Below the pieces are notes generated by a model, which saw nothing but the letters and a program-made list of their open reading frames with translations, had not been told where the DNA came from and ran no database searches. From Adiantum capillus-veneris (taxonomy: Eukaryota; Streptophyta; Polypodiopsida; Polypodiales; Pteridaceae): a stretch of 64,000 nt of DNA. Shown in pieces: positions 32,622-43,413 of the stretch (position 1 is its first letter; every line of letters begins with the position of its first letter). The translations under genes and the position numbers were made by a program. The stretch spans positions 11,922,648-11,986,647 of the forward strand of contig CM043969.1 in assembly GCA_014529385.2 (NCBI GenBank). Direction: 5' to 3'.

Positions 32622-34267
32622 ATTGGTATCAGAGCTATGGTGACTGCGGAGAGCACGACGGCTTTGAGAGCTTCGAGGCGATAGCTCGCTCGCTCTCGAC
32701 GGTGGAGTTCGATCGCGGAGTTTCACGGAGAGCGATTTTAGCTTGAGGAGCATTGTCTTTGGAGCTTAGGAGCTTGGTGTGGTCAAGCTTGGTCGAGGAG
32801 GCGGTTGCGGCTTCCTTGGTGAGAGGAGCTTTTGAGCTCAGTGGAGCTCGTTAGAGAAGTGCTCGGCGGAGGAGAGCTTGACATTCGAGTGCTTGGATGC
32901 TGTTGTGGCAGAGCTCTTGTGTTGGAGCTTGCATTGAGAGGACATTGCATCACGCAGAGTGGAGCAGGAGCAGGTTCAAGACTGTGTGCAGCTCGTTTTT
33001 GCCATTTTCGGGCTCTAAAACGCAGTTTTTTGCGTAGCTCCGTCATACAGAGTCAGATCTACATGATCCAGGAGTCTAGGTCAGGGTTTTGGCACGCTCC
33101 GGACGCGATGGTGATGTCTATTTGCTGAAATTATGCTTTGAATTACAGCAGGTACAGCAGCAAGTTTATTTGTGCACTTTCGGATCCCAAAAACACTGTT
33201 TTTGGCATAGCTTTCACACCCGGACTCGGATACATATGATCCAGGAGTCTACCTTGGGGTTTTGGCACGCTCCAGACGCACTCGTCATATCAGAATTGTA
33301 AAATTCTGAACGCTGAATTTTCTGCAGCAGTAGTTGTTTATTGTGTGTCGAGGATTCCACACATGGTTTGCTCTCAGATGTGAGAGTGATATTTGCTGCA
33401 AGTTTCCTCACAGGTGGGAGGATACGATGTATGTCTTATGTGGTTTGATGCTCAAGGAGACTAGTGATTGCATTTTGAGCTCAGCAATGTATGCCTCGAG
33501 CATGTTTTTTGGCAGTCACAGGTAGAGCAAATATTTGTGTACTAGATTTGCAGGTGTTTGCAATGATGTATGCAAAGTGTGGAGATTGGTGCATGAATTT
33601 GGAGTGCGGTTTGATGCGCTTTGGTTGCTCATGGTTTTGAGCGTGCAGTCAGTTTGGTTACTGGTTTTGCGGCCGTTTTACTGACGAAACTCTGGCGAAA
33701 TTTTCCCAGGAGTTTTATGCGCATCATTTATGCGATCTAGGTAGAGATTGCGGGTTGCACTCAGCATTTGTGTGCGGTGTTCTCTGCAGGTGGGAGATTT
33801 GTGCGTGTGTATGCATCGATACCGCACATTGTGGGCTTGGTGATTAGCTCACGGGTTTGACAGGCGTACAGTTATCTTGGCACACTCACAGGAGTGAGTA
33901 TTGTGATGTATGCTTGTGTGGCTACGAGCTAGGTAGCCGGATTCGAGCACTAATGGCTTGAGGTTTTTCAGCAGGTTTCAGCTACAGGTTTACAAGTTTA
34001 CAGGCAGGTTTGAGGGCTTATTTGGGTGCTGAATTTTCAGCCATTGTTTCCTCTTTGCAGGTGTCCATGTATGGCTCAGTTGTAGGCTGATTTGGGAGCG
34101 AGATTTTGTGACTTGTTTATGCAGCTGTTTAAGAGCTGAATTTTGGGGCTGTTTTGGGGTTGATTTGCAGCCATATTTGCAGACTTTTGTTGATGCAATT
34201 CGAGCCAGTTTAGGGCTGATTTGGTTGACATTTGCTGCTCATTGTTGGTTGCTCTTTGGCGAGCATT
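32622..34267 (+). other. NA-copia copy 1 long leader with internal repeats
   Basis: 1.65 kb between PBS and ORF, with no long frame. It contains a direct repeat: about 33003-33120 and 33178-33295 share CATGATCCAGGAGTCTA and GGGTTTTGGCACGCTCC. From about 33300 to 34150 the sequence does not align with the leader of copy 2, although both copies keep the first part and the last 80 bp. Confidence 0.7.
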
Positions 34268-36121
34268 ATGGCTGATTTTTCATTTGACTTCCAGCGTTAT
34301 GGTCTGACACAGTTTGATGGTACAGATTTTGTTGCTTGGAAGGAACATATGCTTGTTGCATTGACAGATTTGGGGCAGGATAAACCCTTGCGTGGTTTAT
34401 CGGCGAAGCCCAAGTCTATGAGTGATGATGATTGGCAGGATCTTGATGAGTTAGCAATGTCTACGATTCGTTTGCATCTGGTTGAGTCTGTTTACTGGCA
34501 AGTCTCGAGGGAGACTACAACTCATGCTTTATGGCAGAGTTTACATGCTATGTACGGGACATCCATGTCTACAGGGAAGTCTAGTCCCACTTCTATGTCC
34601 ATGGGAGAGATTGGTCCCACATGCAAGTCTCGACGGCATAGAGACTTAACATGTTGGCATTGTGGACACAGAGGGCACATTAGGCGTCGATGTTTCAGGC
34701 GTTTGAGACAACGGAGGCGACAGATGCGTGATGCAGATTTGGGCATGACAGATGCTAGTGAGATCAGTACGGTGGTTACTGAGTATGCTTGTGACGGCGA
34801 TGTCACATTTACATCTAGCTTGTCTTCAGACAATCTTATGTCTACGGATTGCATATTGGATTGCACATTGTCTTCACATTGGTTACTAGATTCAGATGCT
34901 ACATTCCATGTCACGTCGCATCGTGAGTGGTTTAGCACGTTTTCTAGTGGGAGACTTGGTTGTGTGCACATGGCTGATGGTGCTGTGTATGACATTGAGG
35001 GTACAAGAGACGTATGTTTGTCCTTGCCCAGTGGTATGAGATTTACCCTGCGTCATGTGCGTTATGTGCCAGATCTGAGACGGGATTTGATCTCAGTCAG
35101 ACAGTTACGGGATAGTGGATGTCAGATTTCTCTACGAGAGCGAGATTTTGTGATGCATTTGGGTTCGCTAGTGATTGCGAGAGGTGCCAGGAGTGGTACA
35201 CGTTACCCATTGCATGTGGATCACACGAGAGACGGTGTTGTCTCTGTGATCACGCAGCCAGGTAGAGAGCGAGAGAGCAGGCGAGTCTCTTTTGCTTGTG
35301 GGTTGCAGGATGCTTTGCATGGAGTGCAGAGTAGTGAGCTCGTTGTGCACACAGTTGGGGCACGACTTGAGCAGTCACACAGAGAGGTGACAGAGTCAGA
35401 CATGCATGCTTTGCTAGTGACTGAGCAAAGCAGAGACTCAGTTGTGCTAGATACTTCTATGCAGGATAGACAGGTAGAGCGGTCTTGCTCTGGTGAGTCA
35501 CGACAGGAGGACGTTGTGCAAGAGTCTATGCATACGGAGTTAGAGCATGAGAGCTCTAGTGAGTCACAACAGATTGAGTGTTCATGTTTGCAGTGGATGA
35601 TTGCAGAGGAGGCTGAGATGTCAGCGATTATACAGTCATTCCTTTCTATGCTCGACAGTGAGCATGGGGATATAGTTGTGCAGGATATGTCTTCCAGCAG
35701 ACACCTAGAGCAGCTGGTTTACTCTGAGGTTGCACGACAGGTTGATGCGTCTTTTGCGGACAGTCAGGAGATGCATGTGGCTGACACGCCTTGTCAGTCA
35801 GAGATGCCTATTGCCAGGGACATATATGTTGATGCATGCTCCGTAGAGCTAGCAGGGCCCGCTAGCATTGCATCGGCATTCGGTGGTCTCATGTATGAGA
35901 TGCTGATCTTGAGACCGGATATCGCAGCTGCAGTGGGAGCATATGTAGTTGGGATTGTCAGTCGTTTGTTGACTGATGATGGCATAGTGCACGAGGGAGA
36001 TATGCAGGTATTGTGTACATACTTGCAGTACGTGTGCGGTACGTCTGGTGGTGTACGGACTTACACGGGAGCAGGACAGCCGGATGCACACGATCACAGC
36101 CAGCCAGTGGGCATCGGTTGA
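34268..36121 (+). CDS. NA-copia gag-like protein with unknown C-terminal domain
   Basis: Intact 617-codon ORF starting MADFSFDFQRYGLTQFDGTD (a better start than an upstream ATG at 34232 that is out of the conserved part). Residues 1-100 look like the copia gag N-terminus (FVAWKEHMLVAL, YWQVSRETTTHALWQSL). At about residues 128-141 is a CCHC knuckle, CWHCGHRGHIRRRC. About residues 205-325 resemble copia protease, with WLLDSDATFHVTSHREWF: the catalytic Asp is present but the usual DSGA is DSDA in both copies. The last 290 residues are Ser/Glu/Gln-rich with a hydrophobic end (GGLMYEMLILRPDIAAAVGA) and match no domain I know. Encodes packaging functions at most. Confidence 0.8.
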   Translation: MADFSFDFQRYGLTQFDGTDFVAWKEHMLVALTDLGQDKPLRGLSAKPKSMSDDDWQDLDELAMSTIRLHLVESVYWQVSRETTTHALWQSLHAMYGTSMSTGKSSPTSMSMGEIGPTCKSRRHRDLTCWHCGHRGHIRRRCFRRLRQRRRQMRDADLGMTDASEISTVVTEYACDGDVTFTSSLSSDNLMSTDCILDCTLSSHWLLDSDATFHVTSHREWFSTFSSGRLGCVHMADGAVYDIEGTRDVCLSLPSGMRFTLRHVRYVPDLRRDLISVRQLRDSGCQISLRERDFVMHLGSLVIARGARSGTRYPLHVDHTRDGVVSVITQPGRERESRRVSFACGLQDALHGVQSSELVVHTVGARLEQSHREVTESDMHALLVTEQSRDSVVLDTSMQDRQVERSCSGESRQEDVVQESMHTELEHESSSESQQIECSCLQWMIAEEAEMSAIIQSFLSMLDSEHGDIVVQDMSSSRHLEQLVYSEVARQVDASFADSQEMHVADTPCQSEMPIARDIYVDACSVELAGPASIASAFGGLMYEMLILRPDIAAAVGAYVVGIVSRLLTDDGIVHEGDMQVLCTYLQYVCGTSGGVRTYTGAGQPDAHDHSQPVGIG

Positions 36122-36200
36122 GAGCGGTTTTCTCTCGCCTTTTGTAGTCTTTAGACTAGGTTCTCTTGCTTAAAGGCACAGTCGCCTTTAAGTGGGAGGT

Positions 36201-36388
36201 TGTTGGGGTATAGGCGTCTGTGCCTTGCCCGGCCGCCCAGAGTCTGGGCGCCCACTGACTTGTATACCTTATACATAGCATAAGTGTATAGGGGGCTGCT
36301 CACTCTTGGAGTCTCCCCACCCACATCGTGTGTGTGTCTCCTTCTCTCTCTCTCACTCTCCGTCTGTGGTGCTCCCCGATCCCCTTCA
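36201..36388 (+). repeat. NA-copia copy 1, 3' LTR
   Basis: 188 bp, preceded by AAGTGGGAGGT and followed by the target duplication CATCT. Confidence 0.93.
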
Positions 36389-37022
36389 CATCTGTCATCC
36401 ACAAATTTGACTACAAGTCCAAGTCTAGCAAGTGCGGATACAGACAAGAGATTCTTCTTGATCCCAGGTACATAAAGTGCATCAACAAGTGTGAAAGAAC
36501 TGCCATTTGCAGCAGTAAGCACAATCTTTCCAACTCCTTGAACCGGATAAGAGGCATTGTTGGCACAAGTGAATGAATTCCCATGAGGGACAAACTTGAG
36601 AGAGGTGAACAATTCATGATGTGAGGTAATGTGCTTTACAGCACCACTGTCGAAATACCACACATGTGAATCTGCAGCAACTGACAAGCATGCATCATGG
36701 ACAATAGGATTGTAAGTGCAATCTGCACTAAAAGCCCATTCTGCATCAACATCAGCAACACAGTCTCCTTTCACAGAAGACTCAACAATGGCTGCATTTT
36801 TAGTGGAACTAGCATTTGCATTGGAACCACCCTCTTTCTTCTTAGCCTCTTTGGCCTTCAACTTAGGACACTACTTGATCAAATGATCATTAGCTCTATA
36901 ATAATGGCAACACATCTTCTTTTTGCCCTTATCACCAGAGTTTCCAGACGAATTGCTGCCAGCAGAAGCATTAGGAACAGAATTTTTTCCACTCACAACA
37001 GAACCATAAGAAGTGGCTACAT
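36389..37022 (-). pseudogene. Copia zinc-knuckle remnant and protease
   Basis: Minus-strand frame from about 36861 contains WYFDSGAVKHITSHHELF, the copia protease site with D-S-G-A intact, then VGKIVLTAANGS and YVPGIKKNLLSVSALARLGL up to the NA-copia insertion at 36388. Upstream near 36910-36870 is a decayed CCHC knuckle (CCHYYRANDHLIK then stop and CPKLK), with a Cys turned to Tyr. Confidence 0.82.
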
Positions 37023-37131
37023 TGCTATTACCACCTTTCTTTGAGAAGCAATAAAAACCTGTTCAATTGCACGCTGCCTAGTCCTGTTTTTTCTGGAAAG
37101 TGACTCTTGCAACAGAAATGTGCATAATACA

Positions 37132-37746
37132 TCAAACTTGACAACTTCTGGATTTCCTTGGGTCATAAGTCTCCGCAAAAGTTTGATAAGAATCTGGTAA
37201 GGCATCAAGAACAGTCTGCACAAGGGAACTGTCTGAAATGACTTCACCTGCAGAAATAAGTTGCTCATTGATATCCTTGACACCAGTAAGGAAAGTTTCC
37301 ATATCATCTTTCTCATGCATAATCTTCGATTCCAGCTCTTTACGCAGCAAAGCAATTTTAGCCTCATTACGGCTTGCATAAAGACCTGCTAGAATATCCC
37401 GATATTGTTTTGCAGATTTTGTTGAATGAATGTGAGGAACAATGGTGCGCTTCACAGACAACGCAATCAATGCATGAGCCTGCGCATCCTTTACATCCCA
37501 ACGAGCTTGTTCTGCCGTAGGTAAAACAACTCTAATAGCAGCAATCCTTGCAGCAAGATCTGCAACATCCTCAACATCGCCTACATCCTCAGAACTAGGA
37601 TGTACATCAATGCCCTGCACAATGTTCCAGACGCCCTTTGACACAAGAACATGTTGCATCACATAAGTCCACATAGGGTAATTGTCCCCAGCCAACCTGT
37701 CCTCAACAGCAAACATCTTCAACACATGTGTGTTGTTGTCAACCAT
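37132..37746 (-). pseudogene. Copia gag
   Basis: ATG at 37746-37744 opens MVDNNTHVLKMFAVEDRLAG, then GDNYPMWTYVMQHVLVSKGVW, the DUF4219/UBN2-type start of plant copia gag. Further blocks: WDVKDAQAHALIALSV, MHEKDDMETFLTGVKDINEQ and LVQTVLDALPDSYQTF. The frame is lost at about 37150, before the knuckle. About 360 bases separate it from the PBS. Confidence 0.85.
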
Positions 37747-38108
37747 GGTAAATGCCGCACCTGATGTGAAAACTGCCTGAAAAGAGGAGAAACGAAGTGG
37801 GAACAACACATGCTATATAGCACACATCATAGAAGATTGTAAGGCACCTGTTATGCAGAAAACGACACTGACAGAAATTTTGCACAAAATGAAGAAATTG
37901 CCTGCGCAGACCTATCTGTAGTGGATACGGAGTCCGAAATGATTCTGAATCAGAAATCTAAGCAGACTAAGCTCTTTGAGCTTTCCCGAAATTTTTGTCG
38001 ACTAGCGAACGCTCGCCAAATCTCACTGAAATCGGAGAAAGTGAACAGGCATGTGCTGGAGCTGCTGGCGACTAAGCCTGGGAGGACGCAACTTGCTCTC
38101 ATACCAAT

Positions 38109-38336
38109 TGTTGGAATTAGGGTTGCAGAGAAATGCACACATCTTGGCGAAGACGAAGGAAGATCAAGGCACACAATAGAGAGTGTGTTACTTAGTGTGC
38201 AATGGAAAGATAGATAGTCCTAGAGTGATGGGCGTATATATAATGCACGGGGGAAAAAACCTCCTAAAGAGGGGAAAAAATGCTCCAACGGTCCTAGTGT
38301 GTTCACACACATCACTACCACATGTATATGGTAACA
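38109..38336 (-). repeat. Copia 5' LTR
   Basis: 228 bp; followed on the right by the target duplication GCAAT (38337-38341) and on the left, two bases away, by the PBS 38095-38106. Confidence 0.92.
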
Positions 38337-38341
38337 GCAAT

Positions 38342-38867
38342 CACGTCAAGAAATTGAAGACAAAAGTGGGCCTAAAAGTATGTAGGATCCTGAAGAAGAC
38401 ATGCACAAGGCATGCTTGTTCCTAAAAATTTGCAAGAAATTGAATTTGTGAAAGATCAGGTTATTGTTCATGCTATAAAAACTTTACATTTGCAGGAGAC
38501 TAAGAGAAAGGTTGAGAATGAGTTCTTTAAACATAGAGATATTGAAGTTCAATGCAATCTAGACAAAGTCCAAAAGATATTGGTGGAAAAAGGAGGAAGC
38601 CAGGAGCAACTCACAAGCCAAAGGAGCCACGAGGACTGCCAGCTATCCACAAACCTCACATCAAAGAGACTTGTATCTTTGCAAGAAGAGAACGAGAGCT
38701 ACCCAAAAGAAGAGTTGGCAATTGAGAAGAAGGGAATGCAAGTGGGAGTGAGCCAAAGAAGCCACCAATACCACATACCAATCCATATACCAACCTTGGA
38801 TAACAATCTTGAAGAGGTTGAAATCAGGGAGAGATCATATTACAGTGTACTAAAGAGGAAGAGATGA
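38342..38867 (+). pseudogene. Region E, part 2a: charged coiled-coil-like frame
   Basis: Region E resumes after the copia insertion. ATG 38412 opens 151 codons rich in Glu, Gln and Lys (LHLQETKRKVENEFFKHRD, VQKILVEKGGSQEQL), suggesting coiled coil. It ends in TGA overlapping the next ATG by four bases (ATGA, 38864-38867). No known domain. Confidence 0.5.
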
Positions 38868-39928
38868 AGATAGATGAAGACATAATGTGTTTTTATGATG
38901 AGGATGATGTGATGAATCAGCTTTTGATTGTTGTTCATGAAGAGTATCATACAAGTGACATTCCAACAATTGTTTTTGCTAAAGAAGATGTGTGTTTTGG
39001 AGTCTTGAGGACTGAAAGTCAATTTCTAAGAGTGGATATGAGTTATTCAGGTTTTGAAGTTAATGATCCCAAATTTCAGGTCCTTGAATTGCAAGTTTCA
39101 ATGCAGAAGGTCCTTGATTTACATAATTCCATAATGCAGGTCCCTGAACAAAAACTTACTGATTTGCAAAGAGATTTTGTTCTTGAATTTTCTAAACTTC
39201 AAAGTCTTATTGTTGCTCAAGCAATGATCATCAACAATCACTCATTAGATTTGAACAATGAGAGATATTCAAATCAGGTGGCAACAAATCAAGCCATTTT
39301 TATGATCAATCGACTTCAAGAAAAGAAGCAATCATTAGTCAAAAAGTGTTCACAGGATCAATATGTTGTCAAAGATATTCAAGAAGTGCTTTTTGACGAA
39401 GAAGAAACAAAGTACAGGTTCTCAAAGGTGAAGAATGGAGTTCATTCTTTGATTTCTACAACTAAAGTATGCAAGAGTCAAGTGGCTGAAGAAACTTTTT
39501 GTCTAGAGAAGTCCAACATGGGGTGTTTGCAACAAATTTCTACTTGTGCTAAATGGTGTGGAAGTCTTTTTTGGAATTTTCTGATTATTTTCTTTTGGAA
39601 ATGGATCAAGTGGGAAAAGGGTTTGGATGAAAGAAGCATAAAGCATTTTGTGGAAGAATATGAAATCAAGAAATTTCAAATTCATGTTCAGGAGGATATT
39701 TTTGAAGTGCAGGAAGCTTCATCTTTGCAGTATACTGATTACTTGCAAGAGGCAACTGAACAATTACAGAATATTGTTTATGTTCTAGAGACTAAATGTG
39801 TGTTGAAGTATGAATATTTAGATGAGACTACATTGTACTTGCAAGGAAAGAGCACTACAATGTACTTACAGGGAATTGAACATATGCAAGAGACTGAATA
39901 TTTGCAGGAGATTGTATACATGAATTAG
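38864..39928 (+). CDS. Region E, part 2b: 354-codon unrecognised protein
   Basis: The longest open frame of region E. It is acidic and leucine/glutamine-rich. Residues about 70-150 contain the first copy of a repeated module (FVLEFSKLQSLI, HSLDLNNERYSNQVATNQAI, MINRLQEKKQSLV). The middle has a hydrophobic run WCGSLFWNFLIIFFWKWIKW (about residues 226-245), perhaps a membrane segment. The C-terminal third repeats LQE units (YLQEATEQLQN, MYLQGIEHMQETEYLQEIV). I recognise no family. Downstream the phase continues with scattered stops, so this may be part of a longer decayed gene. Confidence 0.5.
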   Translation: MKIDEDIMCFYDEDDVMNQLLIVVHEEYHTSDIPTIVFAKEDVCFGVLRTESQFLRVDMSYSGFEVNDPKFQVLELQVSMQKVLDLHNSIMQVPEQKLTDLQRDFVLEFSKLQSLIVAQAMIINNHSLDLNNERYSNQVATNQAIFMINRLQEKKQSLVKKCSQDQYVVKDIQEVLFDEEETKYRFSKVKNGVHSLISTTKVCKSQVAEETFCLEKSNMGCLQQISTCAKWCGSLFWNFLIIFFWKWIKWEKGLDERSIKHFVEEYEIKKFQIHVQEDIFEVQEASSLQYTDYLQEATEQLQNIVYVLETKCVLKYEYLDETTLYLQGKSTTMYLQGIEHMQETEYLQEIVYMN

Positions 39929-41204
39929 GAAGTGAACTTTTTGCTTGAATGTTTGCATTGGACTGAATACATAAAGTAGAAGCACAGTAGAATACTTTTG
40001 TTCAAACTGAAGCTATATGAAGACTTGAAGAATCAATTTGTGAGGGTGAAGGACCAAAAGATTCAGCTATTGCAGTTAAGACAAAATGAACAGTATGCAA
40101 AGATAGATGTTTGGGAACAAGGAGATGAGAGGAAGCTGAAGAAGCAGTATGATGACTGAAAACAAGAATATCATCAACTAAATCAGCAGGTGCAGCTTAG
40201 CTTAAATCAAGTTCAAGTGCAGATGGATTAAGATGAAGTTCAAAAGAATCAAGTTCAAGATATAGTGGAAGATGCAGTTGCGGTTACAGAGCATGAGGAA
40301 GCAGGAATACAACAGTCAGCTTCAAATCCAATGTTTATTATTGAAGATGATATATCCACTATACAGGTCTCCCTGATCCTGAGATTACTGATTTTCAAAG
40401 AAGTTATGTACCTGAATTTGTTGAACTACAAAGTCTTTTCTTTCTCAAGAGAAGATGATCCATAATCTTTCTTTGGATTTGGACAATGAGAGGCATTCAA
40501 GTATGGTTGCGATAAATGAAGCGATTTTCAAAGTCAGTCAACTTCAAGAAGAGAAGGCATCATTGATGGTGGAGATTTCTCAAGTTTGAGCGGAGTTTGA
40601 ATTACATATTTCTTATTGTTATGAAGTTCATGATGCTCTTAAGCAAGTTATTTTCGACACAGATAATCAAATTGAGGATTTGAATCTTCAACCTACTCAA
40701 ATCAACAATATGGAGTCTTCTTCAAACCTTGATGTTACAAAAGGGGTCTTGAATGATGATGTTGTCATCAATCACCTTTACGATGTCGATGCTTTAAAAA
40801 TTCAGTCAAGGAGATTGGAAGTCCATCTTTCTCCAAGGAAGTTCAGTTTCCTGATGGTATTCTTGAAGATTTGTATTTGGTATGTGGTCATGTTCCTGAT
40901 TTCAATGGTTTTGTTGATGTTGAGGAGATGGTTTTGATTGGTGATTATGCAAGCCTTTTAGAAGTTCTTGTTGATGGTGAAGTGGATTTTCTTGAAGATG
41001 GTTCTACATTTCTATGTGATGTTGTTGATGGAGGAGATGATGTTGATATTCTTATATCTCATTGGTTTTATGTCTTCATGCTTGATGACATAAGAGAAGT
41101 TGTTCGGGGAGCATAAGTCAAAAGTTTTCATTTTGAGGGAGATATCACTAATTGGAGATATTTACAGCTACAAAGTGGATTTATTTATGTTTTTGGGAGG
41201 GGAT
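39929..41204 (+). pseudogene. Region E, part 2c: continuation with a second module copy
   Basis: Stops and frameshifts alternate with readable stretches: KIQLLQLRQNEQYAK, QVQLSLNQVQVQMD, DIVEDAVAVTEHEEAGIQ, then at about 40370-40600 a second copy of the module found at 39110-39340 (DFQRSYVPEFVELQSL, LSLDLDNERHSSMVAINEAI, VSQLQEEKASLMV). A final frame ending at TAA 41114-41116 reads YLVCGHVPDFNGFVDVEEMV and IGDYASLLEVLVDGEVDF. After it, GGGAGGGGATGTGAGC at 41196-41211 looks like a polypurine tract plus LTR start, but no second LTR was found. Confidence 0.45.
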
Positions 41205-41374
41205 GTGAGCAAGCCATCTTGGTGGTGTTTTAATGTGTGAAGAAGAGTTCAACTTGTTATTTTCAAGCCTTGAATCAAATAAGTTTGGGTGTTGGCATTA
41301 CAGAGTCTAAATCAGGTCTCTAAGTGTTTCATCTACATGCAGAGATATTGGATATGTTCAAGAGGTAGTGTTTA

Positions 41375-41460
41375 ATGGTTGCAAAGTTGTCATCCTACCT
41401 TGAATCTTTCTTCAATCTTTTTGAAGAGAAACCTGAACCTGACCCTGAACATGAACCTGC
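41375..41460 (+). pseudogene. Region E, part 3 (first half of a frame split by gypsy-2)
   Basis: ATG 41375 opens MVAKLSSYLESFFNLFEEKP and is open to the gypsy-2 border at 41460, where the phase is two bases into a codon. The frame resumes at 55399 in the matching phase. It has a Pro/Glu repeat (PEPDPEHEP). Confidence 0.6.
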
Positions 41461-41625
41461 TGACGCGAGCAAAGCGAACCCCGAACCCCGACGGCCTCTA
41501 AAACGCCGGGGGCCAAATGGCGTGCCTCGAGCCTCTGTCTCACGGTAAAGCGAACAAGGGGCACCACCTAGCTTTGAGCGGCTAGGACGCAAACCACGAT
41601 GATATGAACATTGCAAACTTACACA

Positions 41626-41706
<81 letters not shown>

Positions 41707-43012
41707 TTGCAATTGATGAAAACCCTCGGGGGTGTTAGGGAGAATTATTTCTACAGTATTTACAAATGGCATGCCGTGGTGATAGAGAGGTAGGGAGAAA
41801 AGATGGTGCAAACTACTTAGTGCGTTCTCTAAGACGACTGAATGATTGTGAAGCTTGCTATCAAGAGCCTGTATACGCGTATGCATCAACCATTGGAGTC
41901 GAGAGATGGACGTGGTTCCTTTCGCATGGTGCAATTCCCAAGGCAAACCCAATACACAAGCCCCCTCCCCGTGATGGTGATAGTGCCAACTCTTCCCACT
42001 ACACTCTACCAAGTGCTGACTTCTCATGGACTGCCCCCCCCCCCCCCCCCCCCCCCGATAGTGACCTCTCAGTGCCAATTTATAGGTGTTGGCTGCTTGG
42101 ATTATGGTAATCCCAGTGTGATTAGGGAAAGCTTAATCGGGGAGACAAAGCAAGTGGTGGGCCCGGTGTGGTTGAACCTTTCTTTGTTTTGGGAGGTTAT
42201 TAAAAGATGAGAATCTCTAGGTGGGCCTTTGTGACCATCACCTAGAGAGAGGATATTTACAAAAAAAAATGGGAATTTTACAATGGCTCGGGTGGAAACT
42301 GAAAAAATGATGAAAATAACCTATAACTACTAGAATGGCATCGTGGTTGCGTGTTTCCAGAGAATGGTGTGTTGCTGGTGCGTCGGTGTCGAGCGTACTT
42401 CTTTTTGGGGTCGGACGGGGCATGCCTTCGGTGTATTTCCTCTTTTTGTTGTTGGCGGCGCGTGCTTTGGGTCCTTCTTCTTTTTTTGTGGTCATCGTAG
42501 TCGTGGAGTCCTTCGTTTTCATTGTATTTGTGGTGCGTATACGCGTGTGTGTGTACGTATGTGCATGTTGGCGGATGTGTATATATATATGTATATGGGT
42601 GTGTGTGCGTGAGTGCATGTGTGTGTATTTGTATGTGTGCGCAAGCGTGCGGTGGGAATGGGGGCTTATGTACATAATGTATATTATATATATATATATA
42701 TATTTTTTCTCTTTTCGATGGCCAACGGCAACAACGTATGCTTGGGGTGGGGGGGATGGGGTGTGTGTGTGTGTGTGTGTGTGGTGTTGAGAGAGAGAAA
42801 AAAAAATGTGTTGTGCCTGTACATGCCGAGAGGGAGAGAGAGAGAGATGGCGGGTGGGCTGTTGCCGAAACAGAGCGCGAGAGAGCGAGGGGGGATTGGG
42901 GTGTGCGTGAGAGTGTGAGGATGAGGAAGAGGGTGAGGATGAGGGTGTGAGTGTGTGGTGTGTGTATTGAGAGTCCGCTCCGGCTCCGTGCGCTGCGTCT
43001 TCGGGCTGAAAC

Positions 43013-43073
<61 letters not shown>

Positions 43074-43413
43074 AGGTGGCGCTAGAGGGAGGGGGAATCC
43101 ATAGGGAGGGTGCCCATCGTGGGGGGGAGGAAGAGAGTGTGTGGAGGGAGAGGTTGTCTTATCCTCCGTCTTGCATGCTGTCTCAAGGATGAGAGGAGGG
43201 GGGGAGAAGTCAATGGGGTGGGGGGGGGGATAGAGGGTGGGGATAGCGGGCCAAGGGGAGGGTGAGTGAGCGGGTGAGGAAGAGAGGGGGGAAAGAATAT
43301 TAGCAGGCCAAAGGGGGGGGGGGGGGAGAAGTAATGAGAGGGGGGGAAAAGAGTGTGAGAGAGGGAGGGGGTGAGTGTAAGAATACGGGAGAGCGGGGGG
43401 GTTCCCATGCGGC
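41461..43413 (-). repeat. Gypsy-2 3' LTR, truncated
   Basis: Matches 52863-54980 of the 5' LTR, including a hairpin at 41567-41586 and the long simple repeats: (GA)n at 41629-41701 and 43016-43069, C-run at 42034-42056, (GT)n near 42762-42782, G-runs at 43209-43329. It breaks off after CCCATGCGGC at 43413, where LINE D begins. Confidence 0.85.

Larger units (their letters stand above)
32434..36388 (+). mobile_element. NA-copia copy 1: gag-only non-autonomous LTR element
   Basis: A 3,955-bp plus-strand element with 188-bp LTRs and a perfect 5-bp target duplication CATCT (32429-32433, 36389-36393), inserted in the protease region of the copia element. PBS TGGTATCAGAGC (32624-32635) matches initiator tRNA-Met exactly; the polypurine tract AAGTGGGAGGT precedes the 3' LTR. 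It has a 1.6-kb leader and one long ORF (34268-36121). There is no integrase, RT or RNase H, so it must be mobilised by a copia relative. The LTRs differ at three positions by eye, so insertion is recent. Confidence 0.93.
30989..38336 (-). mobile_element. Ty1/copia element with internal deletion, hosting NA-copia
   Basis: LTRs at 30989-31219 and 38109-38336 are flanked by a perfect 5-bp duplication GCAAT (30984-30988 and 38337-38341). On the minus strand: 5' LTR, PBS TGGTATGAGAGC (38106-38095; one mismatch to the initiator-tRNA-Met site TGGTATCAGAGC), gag, protease, then a jump to the C-terminal half of RT plus RNase H, a purine tract AGGGGGGAT (about 31229-31220) and the 3' LTR. Integrase core and RT fingers are missing. 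Without the nested NA-copia the element is about 3.4 kb, compared with about 5 kb for a complete one. Confidence 0.93.

Noticed and set aside
34522-34995. 157-codon minus-strand frame opposite the NA-copia ORF (also 49607-50080)
   Set aside because: Found in both copies only because it is antisense to the conserved gag-protease frame.
41196-41460. LTR beginning at TGTGAGCAAG after a purine tract at the end of region E
   Set aside because: Not called as an LTR because no second copy was found and a reading frame (41375-41460, 55399) runs through it; kept only as a hint.
41611-41793. Frames of alternating Arg-Glu or Leu-Ser (also at 13215, 21000, 53000 and 54150-54600)
   Set aside because: Direct translations of (GA)n/(TC)n microsatellites; no start context or conservation.
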